Assembly: GCA_947683625.1 (NCBI GenBank)
Contig: CANTUR010000130.1
Coordinates: forward strand, 868,001 to 932,000
DNA: 64,000 bases
DNA from: Mallotus nudiflorus
Lineage: Eukaryota; Streptophyta; Magnoliopsida; Malpighiales; Euphorbiaceae
Reading direction: 5' to 3'
Below are positions 49,058 through 60,100 of the stretch, in pieces. Each line of letters starts with the position of its first letter. Positions within the stretch are counted from its first letter, which is position 1. The notes below the pieces were generated by a model. That model did not search any database. It saw nothing but the letters and a program-made list of their open reading frames with translations, and was not told the DNA's origin. Made by a program: the position numbers and the translations under genes.

Positions 49058-52000
49058 ATGAGGAGGCGAGCGCGTGTCGCTCCACCGGTCGTTGAGGCCG
49101 AGGATGATGAGTCTTTTCAGGATGAGGTTTTACCTCCTGAGCCGCCAGTTAGGCGTAGAGGTCGTGGCAGGGGTAGACCTCGAGGAGCGGCAGGTCGCCG
49201 TAGGCAGAGAGAGTTACAGGACGAGGAGCCTGTTGAGCCTGAGTTTGATGTTCCTGTTCCTCCAGTTGTTCAGCCTGTTCAGCCTGCCTATCAGCAGGGT
49301 ATGTCTGACCCTGAGGCAGCTTTATTCTATGCCCGAGTTGGCAGGATTGCTTTTGATGGTACTTCTGATCCTTTAGATTTTCTGCATGCGATTGAGACTA
49401 GGACTCGGACTGCTCATACCGAGTACCAGAGGATCATGATTGTTGAGTTGTCTGTCGAGGGACCAGCCTTGGATTGGTTTATTCAGATGATCCAGCCCTA
49501 TATGATGACGATGACATGGGCTCAGTTTCGAGAGCGATTCATGAGGAGATTTTATCCAGAGCCTCTTCGTTTGAGCTATCGTCTTCGATTGACTAGTATT
49601 TCTCGTGGAGATCGATCAGTAGAGGAGTATACCCGAGAGTTCCTTCGTCTGGGTAGATATGCTGAGGATCTGATGCGAGATCAGTATTTCGCTGTTACTA
49701 CATATGTTACTGGTTTGGGTTCAGCTTTTGCGGGTATGCCTACAGCAGGTCTTACTCTCGAGTCGGTGATTGAGCTAGCCAAGGAGATTGTGCTAAGATT
49801 AGTTAGGCAGGGAGCGATGCCTGATTACTACCAGTTGGGAGTTCAGTCGAGTGGATTGCAGGCTACTCCATATTCGAGTTTTCATGTTGGTTCGAGTAGT
49901 CAGCAGCGAGGTTCGACTCAGCAGAGTCAGAGACAGCAGCAGCGAGTGCATCGGAGCAGTAGACATGGTCGTGGAGGTCAGCGTAGATCGTTTAGATTTG
50001 GGTCAGGTGCTTCGAGCAGCAGCAGTGGTCGTAGTTCTGGATCAGCGGCCAGTGTTTGTCAGACTTGTGGTAGAGTCCATCAGGGACCGTGTTATCTTAC
50101 ACCGTTGACATGCTTCAGATGCGGGCAGACAGGACATTTTGCCAGATCGTGTCCTTACCCCGGGTATCAGCAGCAGCAGATTCCGCGATTCCCACAGCAA
50201 TCGATTGCTAGTGCAGCACCCGTGCCATTTCAGTTACCACCAGCTCAGCATCAGAGTTCTACTCAGTTTGTTCCACAGCAGAGTCATGGTAGAGGTACTA
50301 GAGGAGGTGCCAGAGGCGTTGGCCAGGCTTCTACCAGTCAGCAGGGAGGTCGAGGCCAGGCCAGAGTTTTTCATCTGACTCAGCAGGATGCTCAGGCATC
50401 TAATGCAGTCGTGGCAGGTATTCTTTCTGTTTGTTACCTGGATGCTTTGGTTTTGTTTGATCCGGGTGCCACGCATTCGTTTGTTTCTCCCATTTTTGCT
50501 TCTAAATCTTGTTGGCAAGCTTCGAGGATGGCTTTTCCTTTGTCTGTTGCCACTCCTCTGAGTGATTCTTTGGACGCCAATATTGTTCTTTCTGGTTGTC
50601 CAGTTCTCGTGGGAGATAGAGAATTACCCGCTGATTTGATTTTGTTGGATGTGATGGAGTTTGATGTTATTTTGGGAATGGATTGGTTATCCCAGCATTA
50701 TGCCGTGGTTGATTGCAGGAATAAGGAGGTGATTTTCAGAATTCCTGGTGAAGTAGAATTTAAGTTTGTTGGTGACAGGAGTTCAGCACCTCAGAATCTT
50801 ATTTCTGTTATTTCAGCTAGGAAGTTGTTGAGGAAAGGTTGTCAGGGATTTTTGGCATTGGTTAGGGATACGTCAGTGGAGAAGTTGTCACTCACAGATG
50901 TTCCTGTTGCTTGTGAGTTTCCTGATGTTTTTCCCGAGGAGTTGCCAGGTTTACCACCTCATAGAGAGATTGAGTTCTGTATAGATGTGGTTCCAGGTGT
51001 TACTCCTATATCTATGCCGCCCTATCGTATGGCTCCTGCAGAGTTGAGAGAGTTGAAGGAGCAGTTGCAAGAGTTGTTGGAGAAGGGTTTTATCAGACCT
51101 AGTGTTTCCCCTTGGGGTGCACCAGTCCTATTTGTGAAGAAGAAGGATGGTACCCTGAGACTGTGCATTGACTACAGAGAGCTTAATAAGGTGACAGTGA
51201 AGAACAAGTATCCTCTCCCGAGGATAGATGACTTGTTTGATCAGCTCCAGGGTGCACAATTCTTTTCTAAGGTCGACTTGAGGTCGGGTTATCATCAGCT
51301 GCGGATTAGTGAAGCTGATATTCCTAAGACAGCATTCCGCACTCGATATGGTCATTATGAGTTTCTGGTGATGTCTTTTGGTTTGACTAATGCACCAGCA
51401 GCTTTTATGGACCTGATGAACAGAGTATTCCGACCGTATGTGGATCAGTTTGTGGTAGTCTTCATTGATGATATACTGGTATATTCGAGGAGTATGGAAG
51501 AGCACGTATATCATTTGAGGATTGTACTACAGACACTGAGAGATCATCAGCTTTATGCTAAATTCTCGAAGTGTGATTTCTGGATGGAGAGTGTTTCTTT
51601 TCTTGGACACGTAGTGTCTAAAGAAGGTATTCAGGTTGATCCACAGAAGATTGAAGCAGTATCTGAGTGGCCTAGACCTACTTCTGTTACGGAGATTCAG
51701 AATTTTCTGGGTTTAGCCGGGTATTATAGGCGGTTTGTGCAGGATTTTTCCAGGATAGCAGCCCCTATGACTCGCTTGACTCAGAAGAATGTTAGATTTG
51801 AGTGGTCAGAAGCTTGTGAGAATAGTTTTCAGTTGTTGAAGGAGAAGTTGACCACAGCGCCAGTATTAGCTTTGCCTAATAGTGTGGATAAGTTCACAGT
51901 TTACTGTGATGCCTCTAGAATTGGTCTTGGTTGTGTGTTGATGCAGAATGGAAGGGTGATAGCCTATGCTTCGAGGCAGTTGAAGAAGCATGAGCAGAAC

Positions 52001-53809
52001 TATCCTACACATGATCTAGAGATGGCTGCAGTGATCTTTGCTTTGAAGATTTGGAGACATTATCTGTACGGGGTGACTTGTGAGATATTTACTGATCACA
52101 AGAGCCTTAAGTACATTTTCCAGCAGCGAGATCTGAATCTGAGGCAGAGAAGATGGTTGGAGCTGTTGAAGGATTATGATTGCGAGATTCTTTACCATCC
52201 GGGTAAGGCTAATGTGGTAGCAGATGCCTTGAGTAGGAAGTCCTCAGGTAGTCTTGCTCATATCGGTGTGGAGAGGAGACCATTGATCCAGGAATTGCAT
52301 CTGATGGTGGATCAAGGTCTGATGATGAAGATTAGTAGATCAGGTGGACTGTTAGCTCAGTTTAAAGTACGATCTGTACTGAGGGATAGGATTAAAGCAG
52401 CTCAGAGCCGAGATCCTATTCTGGAAGAGCTTGCAGAGAATGTCAGAGCAGGGAAGTTCACTGATTTCACACTCGATGATGATGGTGTGTTGTGGATCAG
52501 TGGTAGATTGTGTGTTCCTGATGTGGATGATTTGAGAGAAGAGATCTTAGAGGAAGCACATTCTACAGCCTACAGCGTTCATCCGGGTGTTACTAAGATG
52601 TACCACAGTATCAGAGATTTATACTGGTGGGATGGATTGAAGAAGGATGTTGCTGATTATGTTGCTAAGTGCTTGATGTGTCAGCAAGTGAAAGCCGAAC
52701 ATCAGAAGCCTTCTGGGAAGCTTCAGCCTCTTCCTATTCCCGAGTGGAAGTGGGAAAGGATAGCTATGGATTTTGTGGTCGGTTTACCTCGTTCGAAGGA
52801 TGGATACGATTCCATTTGGGTGATTGTAGACAGATTGACGAAGTCTGCACATTTCTTGCCTGTGAAAGCCACATATTCAGTTGCTAGATTGGCGAAGTTG
52901 TACGTGAAGCATATTGTGTGCCTTCATGGAGTACCTGTGTCCATTGTGTCAGACAGAGGTTCGGTGTTTACTTCTCATTTTTGGCAGAAGTTGCAGGAAG
53001 CGATGGGCACTAGGTTGGATTTCAGTACTGCTTTTCATCCTCAGACAGATGGTCAGTCTGAGAGGACGATCCAGACACTGGAAGATATGTTGAGGATGTG
53101 TGTCTTGGATTTGAGAGGTAGCTGGGATGATCATTTGTCGCTTGTTGAGTTTGCATATAATAACAGCTACCATAGCAGTATTGGCATGGCACCATATGAG
53201 GCGTTGTATGGAAGGAAGTGTAGATCCCCGTTGAGTTGGGATGAGATCGGTGAGAGAGTTTTGACTGGACCAGAGATGATTCAAGATGCTGCAGAGAAAG
53301 TCGCCGTGATCAAGCACAGATTAGAGACCGCAGTTAGCAGACAGAAGAGTTATGCGGATCCTAGGCGCAGAGATGTGGAGTTTCAGGTTGGAGATTTTGT
53401 TTTTCTGAAAGTATCTCCGATGAAGGGTGTGATGAGATTTGGCAGGAAGGGTAAGTTAGCACCGAGATATATTGGACCGTTTGAGATTCTGGAGAGAGTT
53501 GGCACTGTTGCATATCGGTTGGAATTACCTCCGAGTATGTCACAGGTGCATCCAGTATTTCATATCTCGATGTTGAGGAAGTATATCTCAGATCCTTCAC
53601 ATGTGTTGCAACCTGACAGTGTGGAAGTGAGTGAAGATTTGACGTTTGTGGAAGAACCTGTGGCGATCGTTGATTTTCAAGTTCGACAGTTGCGATCGAA
53701 GCAGATTCCGATGGTCAAGGTTTTGTGGCGTAGCGACAGAGTTGAAGAGCATACGTGGGAGACTGAAGCTGAGATGCGAGCTTCTTACCCGTATCTCTTT
53801 CCTTCCTGA
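49058..53809 (+). CDS. Ty3/gypsy Gag-Pol polyprotein, unit 1
   Basis: One uninterrupted frame of 1583 codons. Order: Arg-rich N-terminus; retrotransposon gag domain (about 80-250); CCHC zinc knuckle CFRCGQTGHFARSC at 352-365; aspartic protease with DPGATHS at 468-474; reverse transcriptase with KVDLRSGYHQL near 738 and FIDDIL at 802-807; RNase H with catalytic-type Asp951 in VYCDAS; integrase with H1168, H1175, C1205, C1208 zinc site and D1238, D1299, E1335 catalytic triad (35 residues between the last two); and a chromodomain-like tail (about 1535-1583, VDFQVRQLRSKQIPMVKVLW). Gag and Pol are fused in one frame, and integrase following RNase H marks Ty3/gypsy. The tail suggests a chromovirus, perhaps Tekay/Del-like (inference). 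The start ATG follows an acceptor-like tttgtcttttcag. No stop, shift or missing catalytic residue was seen, so it may be mobile. Confidence 0.96.
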   Translation: MRRRARVAPPVVEAEDDESFQDEVLPPEPPVRRRGRGRGRPRGAAGRRRQRELQDEEPVEPEFDVPVPPVVQPVQPAYQQGMSDPEAALFYARVGRIAFDGTSDPLDFLHAIETRTRTAHTEYQRIMIVELSVEGPALDWFIQMIQPYMMTMTWAQFRERFMRRFYPEPLRLSYRLRLTSISRGDRSVEEYTREFLRLGRYAEDLMRDQYFAVTTYVTGLGSAFAGMPTAGLTLESVIELAKEIVLRLVRQGAMPDYYQLGVQSSGLQATPYSSFHVGSSSQQRGSTQQSQRQQQRVHRSSRHGRGGQRRSFRFGSGASSSSSGRSSGSAASVCQTCGRVHQGPCYLTPLTCFRCGQTGHFARSCPYPGYQQQQIPRFPQQSIASAAPVPFQLPPAQHQSSTQFVPQQSHGRGTRGGARGVGQASTSQQGGRGQARVFHLTQQDAQASNAVVAGILSVCYLDALVLFDPGATHSFVSPIFASKSCWQASRMAFPLSVATPLSDSLDANIVLSGCPVLVGDRELPADLILLDVMEFDVILGMDWLSQHYAVVDCRNKEVIFRIPGEVEFKFVGDRSSAPQNLISVISARKLLRKGCQGFLALVRDTSVEKLSLTDVPVACEFPDVFPEELPGLPPHREIEFCIDVVPGVTPISMPPYRMAPAELRELKEQLQELLEKGFIRPSVSPWGAPVLFVKKKDGTLRLCIDYRELNKVTVKNKYPLPRIDDLFDQLQGAQFFSKVDLRSGYHQLRISEADIPKTAFRTRYGHYEFLVMSFGLTNAPAAFMDLMNRVFRPYVDQFVVVFIDDILVYSRSMEEHVYHLRIVLQTLRDHQLYAKFSKCDFWMESVSFLGHVVSKEGIQVDPQKIEAVSEWPRPTSVTEIQNFLGLAGYYRRFVQDFSRIAAPMTRLTQKNVRFEWSEACENSFQLLKEKLTTAPVLALPNSVDKFTVYCDASRIGLGCVLMQNGRVIAYASRQLKKHEQNYPTHDLEMAAVIFALKIWRHYLYGVTCEIFTDHKSLKYIFQQRDLNLRQRRWLELLKDYDCEILYHPGKANVVADALSRKSSGSLAHIGVERRPLIQELHLMVDQGLMMKISRSGGLLAQFKVRSVLRDRIKAAQSRDPILEELAENVRAGKFTDFTLDDDGVLWISGRLCVPDVDDLREEILEEAHSTAYSVHPGVTKMYHSIRDLYWWDGLKKDVADYVAKCLMCQQVKAEHQKPSGKLQPLPIPEWKWERIAMDFVVGLPRSKDGYDSIWVIVDRLTKSAHFLPVKATYSVARLAKLYVKHIVCLHGVPVSIVSDRGSVFTSHFWQKLQEAMGTRLDFSTAFHPQTDGQSERTIQTLEDMLRMCVLDLRGSWDDHLSLVEFAYNNSYHSSIGMAPYEALYGRKCRSPLSWDEIGERVLTGPEMIQDAAEKVAVIKHRLETAVSRQKSYADPRRRDVEFQVGDFVFLKVSPMKGVMRFGRKGKLAPRYIGPFEILERVGTVAYRLELPPSMSQVHPVFHISMLRKYISDPSHVLQPDSVEVSEDLTFVEEPVAIVDFQVRQLRSKQIPMVKVLWRSDRVEEHTWETEAEMRASYPYLFPS

Positions 53810-53850
53810 TTCTGTAATCTTGTTTTTAGAATTCGGGGACGAATTCTTGT

Positions 53851-53862
53851 AAGGGGGGAAGA
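53851..53862 (+). other. Polypurine tract, unit 1
   Basis: AAGGGGGGAAGA, one base before LTR 2, is the plus-strand primer of the retroelement. Confidence 0.9.
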
Positions 53863-53863
53863 C

Positions 53864-56800
53864 TGTAATATCCCGTGTTTTTTTAAAAATATTTTTACAC
53901 TGTACCGGGATATACAGTGTCAATAATTTTTATGCATTATACGATATTTTTATGAGTTGATATGTATTTTAAACCTATTTTAATTACTGTCTATTATTTT
54001 CAGTGTCTTACGTAAAATTTTCCCGGGACTTTCATTTTCGGGGAAATTTTCACGTAAACAATTTATTATTAATTATGTTAAATGTATTTACGGGTTTGCA
54101 TGAACTCATACATATTTTTAAATTATTAAACAAAGCTTGTGTGTGTATATTTATTTAATTAGGGTTTATTATTACCCTAATATTTTATTATTTATTTATT
54201 ATTATTTGATTATTTTATTTATTATTAAATTATTAAAATTTATTATTTATTAATATTTAATTATTTTAATTTATTTTATTTTTTTTCTTTTTCTTTTTTT
54301 TTTCTTTTTCTTTTCCTTTCTCTTTCCTTTTCTTCTTTTTCTTTTTCTTCTTCTTCTTCTTCTTCTTCTTCCCGTGGGTGCCCGACGCCACCACCAATTT
54401 TCTCACCGCCGTTTCTCCCTCCTCCGGCCACCGTTTTCGACACCGCCGGTCTCTATCTTCTCCTTGAGCTCCGGTGAGTGTTATTCTAGCTTTGGTTTGA
54501 GCTAAAATGGTCTAGAATTGCTTAGGTTTTGATTTGAATATTTCGGCCACTTTTGGTTTTCGATTTTTTTGAGCTTTGATTTGGATGATTCATGGAAACT
54601 TCCTTCACAAATGTTGTTCCTGGTAGCTTAATCTTCATGTATGAATTTTTGTAGAATTTTTGGAGATTGTTTGGATTTTTGGGTATTTTTGAATATTTTA
54701 ATATTATTTTCGAATTTTCGGAAATTAATTATTTAAATTATGAAATTGGAGTTTATGGTTGAATTGGGTGTTGAAGTGAATTATAGGAATTTATTTGGAA
54801 TTTTTATGAATTTCTAAGTATTTATTTTTAATTATTGAAGTTTATGTGATTTTGTAAAATTAAGTTAATTGTGTTGTTATTTGAATTTAATTGGTTAATT
54901 GGGTTTAATTATTGATATTATTGATAGATATGTTGAGAAAATTAATTTTGGATAATTGTATGATTTTTGGTGAATTTTTGAAGTAATTTAGGTATATATA
55001 TATATATAGGGGTATTTTGGTAATTTTACCCTAAATTGTCTAAAAATGTAATTTAATTGGTTTTAATATTTATTTAAGGTATAAAAATGATTTCTACAAA
55101 ACATTTAGTATTTTTAACTAATTAAAACTATTTTCCGGGAATTATTTTCAATTATATATATAATATACGGTTTTTCTAATAAAATGAGTTTTAATCGATT
55201 TTTACAGTGTTTCAAGATTTATTATGTAATTTCTACGTATGAAATGTATTTTTATGATTTAAGGATATTTTTGGTATATTTGAATATATATTCTGTGTTT
55301 GTGGACCCCGGTCGACAGATTGTAGTCTGGAGTCCGACCGAGGGGTTGTGATTGATTGTGGTGTTTATTTTTGAAGTGTATTTTCTTTGCAGGGTCGGCT
55401 CTACTCTTTTGAGTAGAGAGATGTCCGTTTTACAGGGGAGGTTCTGCCGGATTTCCGGTAGAATTCTCGTAAAACGTGATATCCAGTCGAACCCTAATTT
55501 CCGATTCTGTGTTGAATACTCTAGATTTAATTCTAGGATTTCTGTTAGGGTTATTCTGATGTCGATTAATTATTTCTTGTTAGTTGCGCCGAGACCGAGG
55601 GTTAGTGGACCAGGCCCGTCGGACCTGTCTCGTGGAGCGCATTAGGTGAGTTACTATATTATATATATATGCTTAGGATGCATGATTTAGAAAATGCATG
55701 TTTTATTTTGATTAAATGTGCATAAATAACATGATTTATATTCAAGTATATTTTTGGTATATAATAAATTATATACATGTTTTATTAATAAAATATATTT
55801 AAAATGTTTTTAAATATATTTTTAGTTTAATTCATGATTTGATTAGATTTATTTGACATATATATACTCAAAATATACCTGGTTTATGTTTGGTATATTT
55901 TCGGTATATATATGGTTTATATTGCTATTTTATTTATATCCATGCATCATTTATTTTTGTGAATGAATGTTTTATATTTAAGAATGAAGGATATCAATAG
56001 AACGTGCTACCTAGTGGGCAGCACTAGGACCGAGTACGTACCGGTACGCCTATAGTTTTAGGCTATATACTAACTTATTTGTGGATATTGATTTGATTAT
56101 GATTATTGATATATGTGAGATGTGGTTTGTGGGTGTGATTGCTGGAGCTCGGTTGACCAAGTGTCTCGGGGCCAATCACACTGGCAGTCAGACTGCTGGA
56201 GCTCGGTTGACTTAGTGTCTCGGGGCCAGTCTACTGTCTAAATGGATTAAGTGGATATATTTGGATTAAGTGAGCCTGTATGGCTAGAGTGTTGTTTAAC
56301 ACTATTTTCTGAGGTTGCGATATTCTAGGGTTCTATGCGATCCTTCATAAAAGTTGATTTTCAGACAAAATATATAAAATGATTTTTCTGCATCTGTATG
56401 AACTTGCCTGTATATATACATATTACTCATATACTGTTGACTGTATGCATTATCACTTAGAGTGTATGTATATATACTATAGTAATTCACTCAGTGAGGT
56501 CTGACTCCCCTCCGTTGACTATTTTTCAGGAGAGTCAACTTCCTCAGACCTCAGTAGCAGGTCGATACGCCGGATTTCTTCCGCCCCGGCTTCTTTATGT
56601 AAATTGTATACTTGAGTCTTATTTATTTTATCTAGACACTGCAGTAGTTGTGATTTTCAGCAGTTGTGAAATAAAATATTTGTTTTAAAGAGATGTATTA
56701 TAGTAAAACTGGATTTGTATAAAGATTATACATTTATGAGATTATATATGCGATGTGATGAGTTTTGAATTAATCCAGTTGATATGGATGATATTGTCAT

Positions 56801-56947
56801 ATTTATGATTTTTATTTTCCGCTGCATATTATATTTTTATGGCTATTATTGCATATTTATTTTATTTTTAGGCTTGCTACGGGTTCCGGATTCGAAAGAA
56901 TTCCCGTTCCCTAGCGCCGGTCATGGCCCCTGTTTTGGGTCGTGACA
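53864..56947 (+). mobile_element. Shared middle LTR (LTR 2)
   Basis: 3084 bp. It serves as the 3' LTR of unit 1 and the 5' LTR of unit 2. It differs from LTR 1 by 7 bp of length (two CTT units and one T) and by substitutions, all noticed in the first 710 bp (for example accggga vs accgaga, aaacaaagc vs aaataaagc, ggttttcgat vs ggtttttgat). In the shared part I saw no difference from LTR 3. Confidence 0.95.
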
Positions 56948-56951
56948 AAGT

Positions 56952-56963
56952 TGGTATCAGAGC
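56952..56963 (+). other. Primer-binding site (tRNA-iMet type), unit 2
   Basis: TGGTATCAGAGC, identical to unit 1 at an 8104-bp offset. Confidence 0.93.
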
Positions 56964-57161
56964 GAAGTTCGTATCAGAGTGGAGTTCTGTGTCAGGGCTT
57001 AGTTTTGTGAGTTGTGGCCCTAGTTTTAAAGTTGTGTTTTCTGTTGGACTACTGCAGTGTATTAGGTTCGAGTATGTCTTGATAAGTATTCCTTGCTTTA
57101 GTTTTCAGCGTTATTCCTCCGTTGTCTGTTTTGTCTGAATCTTTCCGTTTGTCTTTTCAGA

Positions 57162-60100
57162 ATGAGGAGGCGAGCGCGTGTCGCTCCACCGGTCGTTGAG
57201 GCCGAGGATGATGAGTCTTTTCAGGATGAGGTTTTACCTCCTGAGCCGCCAGTTAGGCGTAGAGGTCGTGGCAGGGGTAGACCTCGAGGAGCGGCAGGTC
57301 GCCGTAGGCAGAGAGAGTTACAGGACGAGGAGCCTGTTGAGCCTGAGTTTGATGTTCCTGTTCCTCCAGTTGTTCAGCCTGTTCAGCCTGCCTATCAGCA
57401 GGGTATGTCTGACCCTGAGGCAGCTTTATTCTATGCCCGAGTTGGCAGGATTGCTTTTGATGGTACTTCTGATCCTTTAGATTTTCTGCATGCGATTGAG
57501 ACTAGGACTCGGACTGCTCATACCGAGTACCAGAGGATCATGATTGTTGAGTTGTCTGTCGAGGGACCAGCCTTGGATTGGTTTATTCAGATGATCCAGC
57601 CCTATATGATGACGATGACATGGGCTCAGTTTCGAGAGCGATTCATGAGGAGATTTTATCCAGAGCCTCTTCGTTTGAGCTATCGTCTTCGATTGACTAG
57701 TATTTCTCGTGGAGATCGATCAGTAGAGGAGTATACCCGAGAGTTCCTTCGTCTGGGTAGATATGCTGAGGATCTGATGCGAGATCAGTATTTCGCTGTT
57801 ACTACATATGTTACTGGTTTGGGTTCAGCTTTTGCGGGTATGCCTACAGCAGGTCTTACTCTCGAGTCGGTGATTGAGCTAGCCAAGGAGATTGTGCTAA
57901 GATTAGTTAGGCAGGGAGCGATGCCTGATTACTACCAGTTGGGAGTTCAGTCGAGTGGATTGCAGGCTACTCCATATTCGAGTTTTCATGTTGGTTCGAG
58001 TAGTCAGCAGCGAGGTTCGACTCAGCAGAGTCAGAGACAGCAGCAGCGAGTGCATCGGAGCAGTAGACATGGTCGTGGAGGTCAGCGTAGATCGTTTAGA
58101 TTTGGGTCAGGTGCTTCGAGCAGCAGCAGTGGTCGTAGTTCTGGATCAGCGGCCAGTGTTTGTCAGACTTGTGGTAGAGTCCATCAGGGACCGTGTTATC
58201 TGACACCGTTGACATGCTTCAGATGCGGGCAGACAGGACATTTTGCCAGATCGTGTCCTTACCCCGGGTATCAGCAGCAGCAGATTCCGCGATTCCCACA
58301 GCAATCGATTGCTAGTGCAGCACCCGTGCCATTTCAGTTACCACCAGCTCAGCATCAGAGTTCTACTCAGTTTGTTCCACAGCAGAGTCATGGTAGAGGT
58401 ACTAGAGGAGGTGCCAGAGGCGTTGGCCAGGCTTCTACCAGTCAGCAGGGAGGTCGAGGCCAGGCCAGAGTTTTTCATCTGACTCAGCAGGATGCTCAGG
58501 CATCTAATGCAGTCGTGGCAGGTATTCTTTCTGTTTGTTACCTGGATGCTTTGGTTTTGTTTGATCCGGGTGCCACGCATTCGTTTGTTTCTCCCATTTT
58601 TGCTTCTAAATCTTGTTGGCAAGCTTCGAGGATGGCTTTTCCTTTGTCTGTTGCCACTCCTCTGAGTGATTCTTTGGACGCCAATATTGTTCTTTCTGGT
58701 TGTCCAGTTCTCGTGGGAGATAGAGAATTACCCGCTGATTTGATTTTGTTGGATGTGATGGAGTTTGATGTTATTTTGGGAATGGATTGGTTATCCCAGC
58801 ATTATGCCGTGGTTGATTGCAGGAATAAGGAGGTGATTTTCAGAATTCCTGGTGAAGTAGAATTTAAGTTTGTTGGTGACAGGAGTTCAGCACCTCAGAA
58901 TCTTATTTCTGTTATTTCAGCTAGGAAGTTGTTGAGGAAAGGTTGTCAGGGATTTTTGGCATTGGTTAGGGATACGTCAGTGGAGAAGTTGTCACTCACA
59001 GATGTTCCTGTTGCTTGTGAGTTTCCTGATGTTTTTCCCGAGGAGTTGCCAGGTTTACCACCTCACAGAGAGATTGAGTTCTGTATAGATGTGGTTCCAG
59101 GTGTTACTCCTATATCTATGCCGCCCTATCGTATGGCTCCTGCAGAGTTGAGAGAGTTGAAGGAGCAGTTGCAAGAGTTGTTGGAGAAGGGTTTTATCAG
59201 ACCTAGTGTTTCCCCTTGGGGTGCACCAGTCCTATTTGTGAAGAAGAAGGATGGTACCCTGAGACTGTGCATTGACTACAGAGAGCTTAATAAGGTGACA
59301 GTGAAGAACAAGTATCCTCTCCCGAGGATAGATGACTTGTTTGATCAGCTCCAGGGTGCACAATTCTTTTCTAAGGTCGACTTGAGGTCGGGTTATCATC
59401 AGCTGCGGATTAGTGAAGCTGATATTCCTAAGACAGCATTCCGCACTCGATATGGTCATTATGAGTTTCTGGTGATGTCTTTTGGTTTGACTAATGCACC
59501 AGCAGCTTTTATGGACCTGATGAACAGAGTATTCCGACCGTATGTGGATCAGTTTGTGGTAGTCTTCATTGATGATATACTGGTATATTCGAGGAGTATG
59601 GAAGAGCACGTATATCATTTGAGGATTGTACTACAGACACTGAGAGATCATCAGCTTTATGCTAAATTCTCGAAGTGTGATTTCTGGATGGAGAGTGTTT
59701 CTTTTCTTGGACACGTAGTGTCTAAAGAAGGTATTCAGGTTGATCCACAGAAGATTGAAGCAGTATCTGAGTGGCCTAGACCTACTTCTGTTACGGAGAT
59801 TCAGAATTTTCTGGGTTTAGCCGGGTATTATAGGCGGTTTGTGCAGGATTTTTCCAGGATAGCAGCCCCTATGACTCGCTTGACTCAGAAGAATGTTAGA
59901 TTTGAGTGGTCAGAAGCTTGTGAGAATAGTTTTCAGTTGTTGAAGGAGAAGTTGACCACAGCGCCAGTATTAGCTTTGCCTAATAGTGTGGATAAGTTCA
60001 CAGTTTACTGTGATGCCTCTAGAATTGGTCTTGGTTGTGTGTTGATGCAGAATGGAAGGGTGATAGCCTATGCTTCGAGGCAGTTGAAGAAGCATGAGCA

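Noticed and set aside
51128..51514. Antisense frames inside gag-pol, also at +8104
   Set aside because: Shadows of the reverse-transcriptase coding strand, repeated only because the unit is duplicated.
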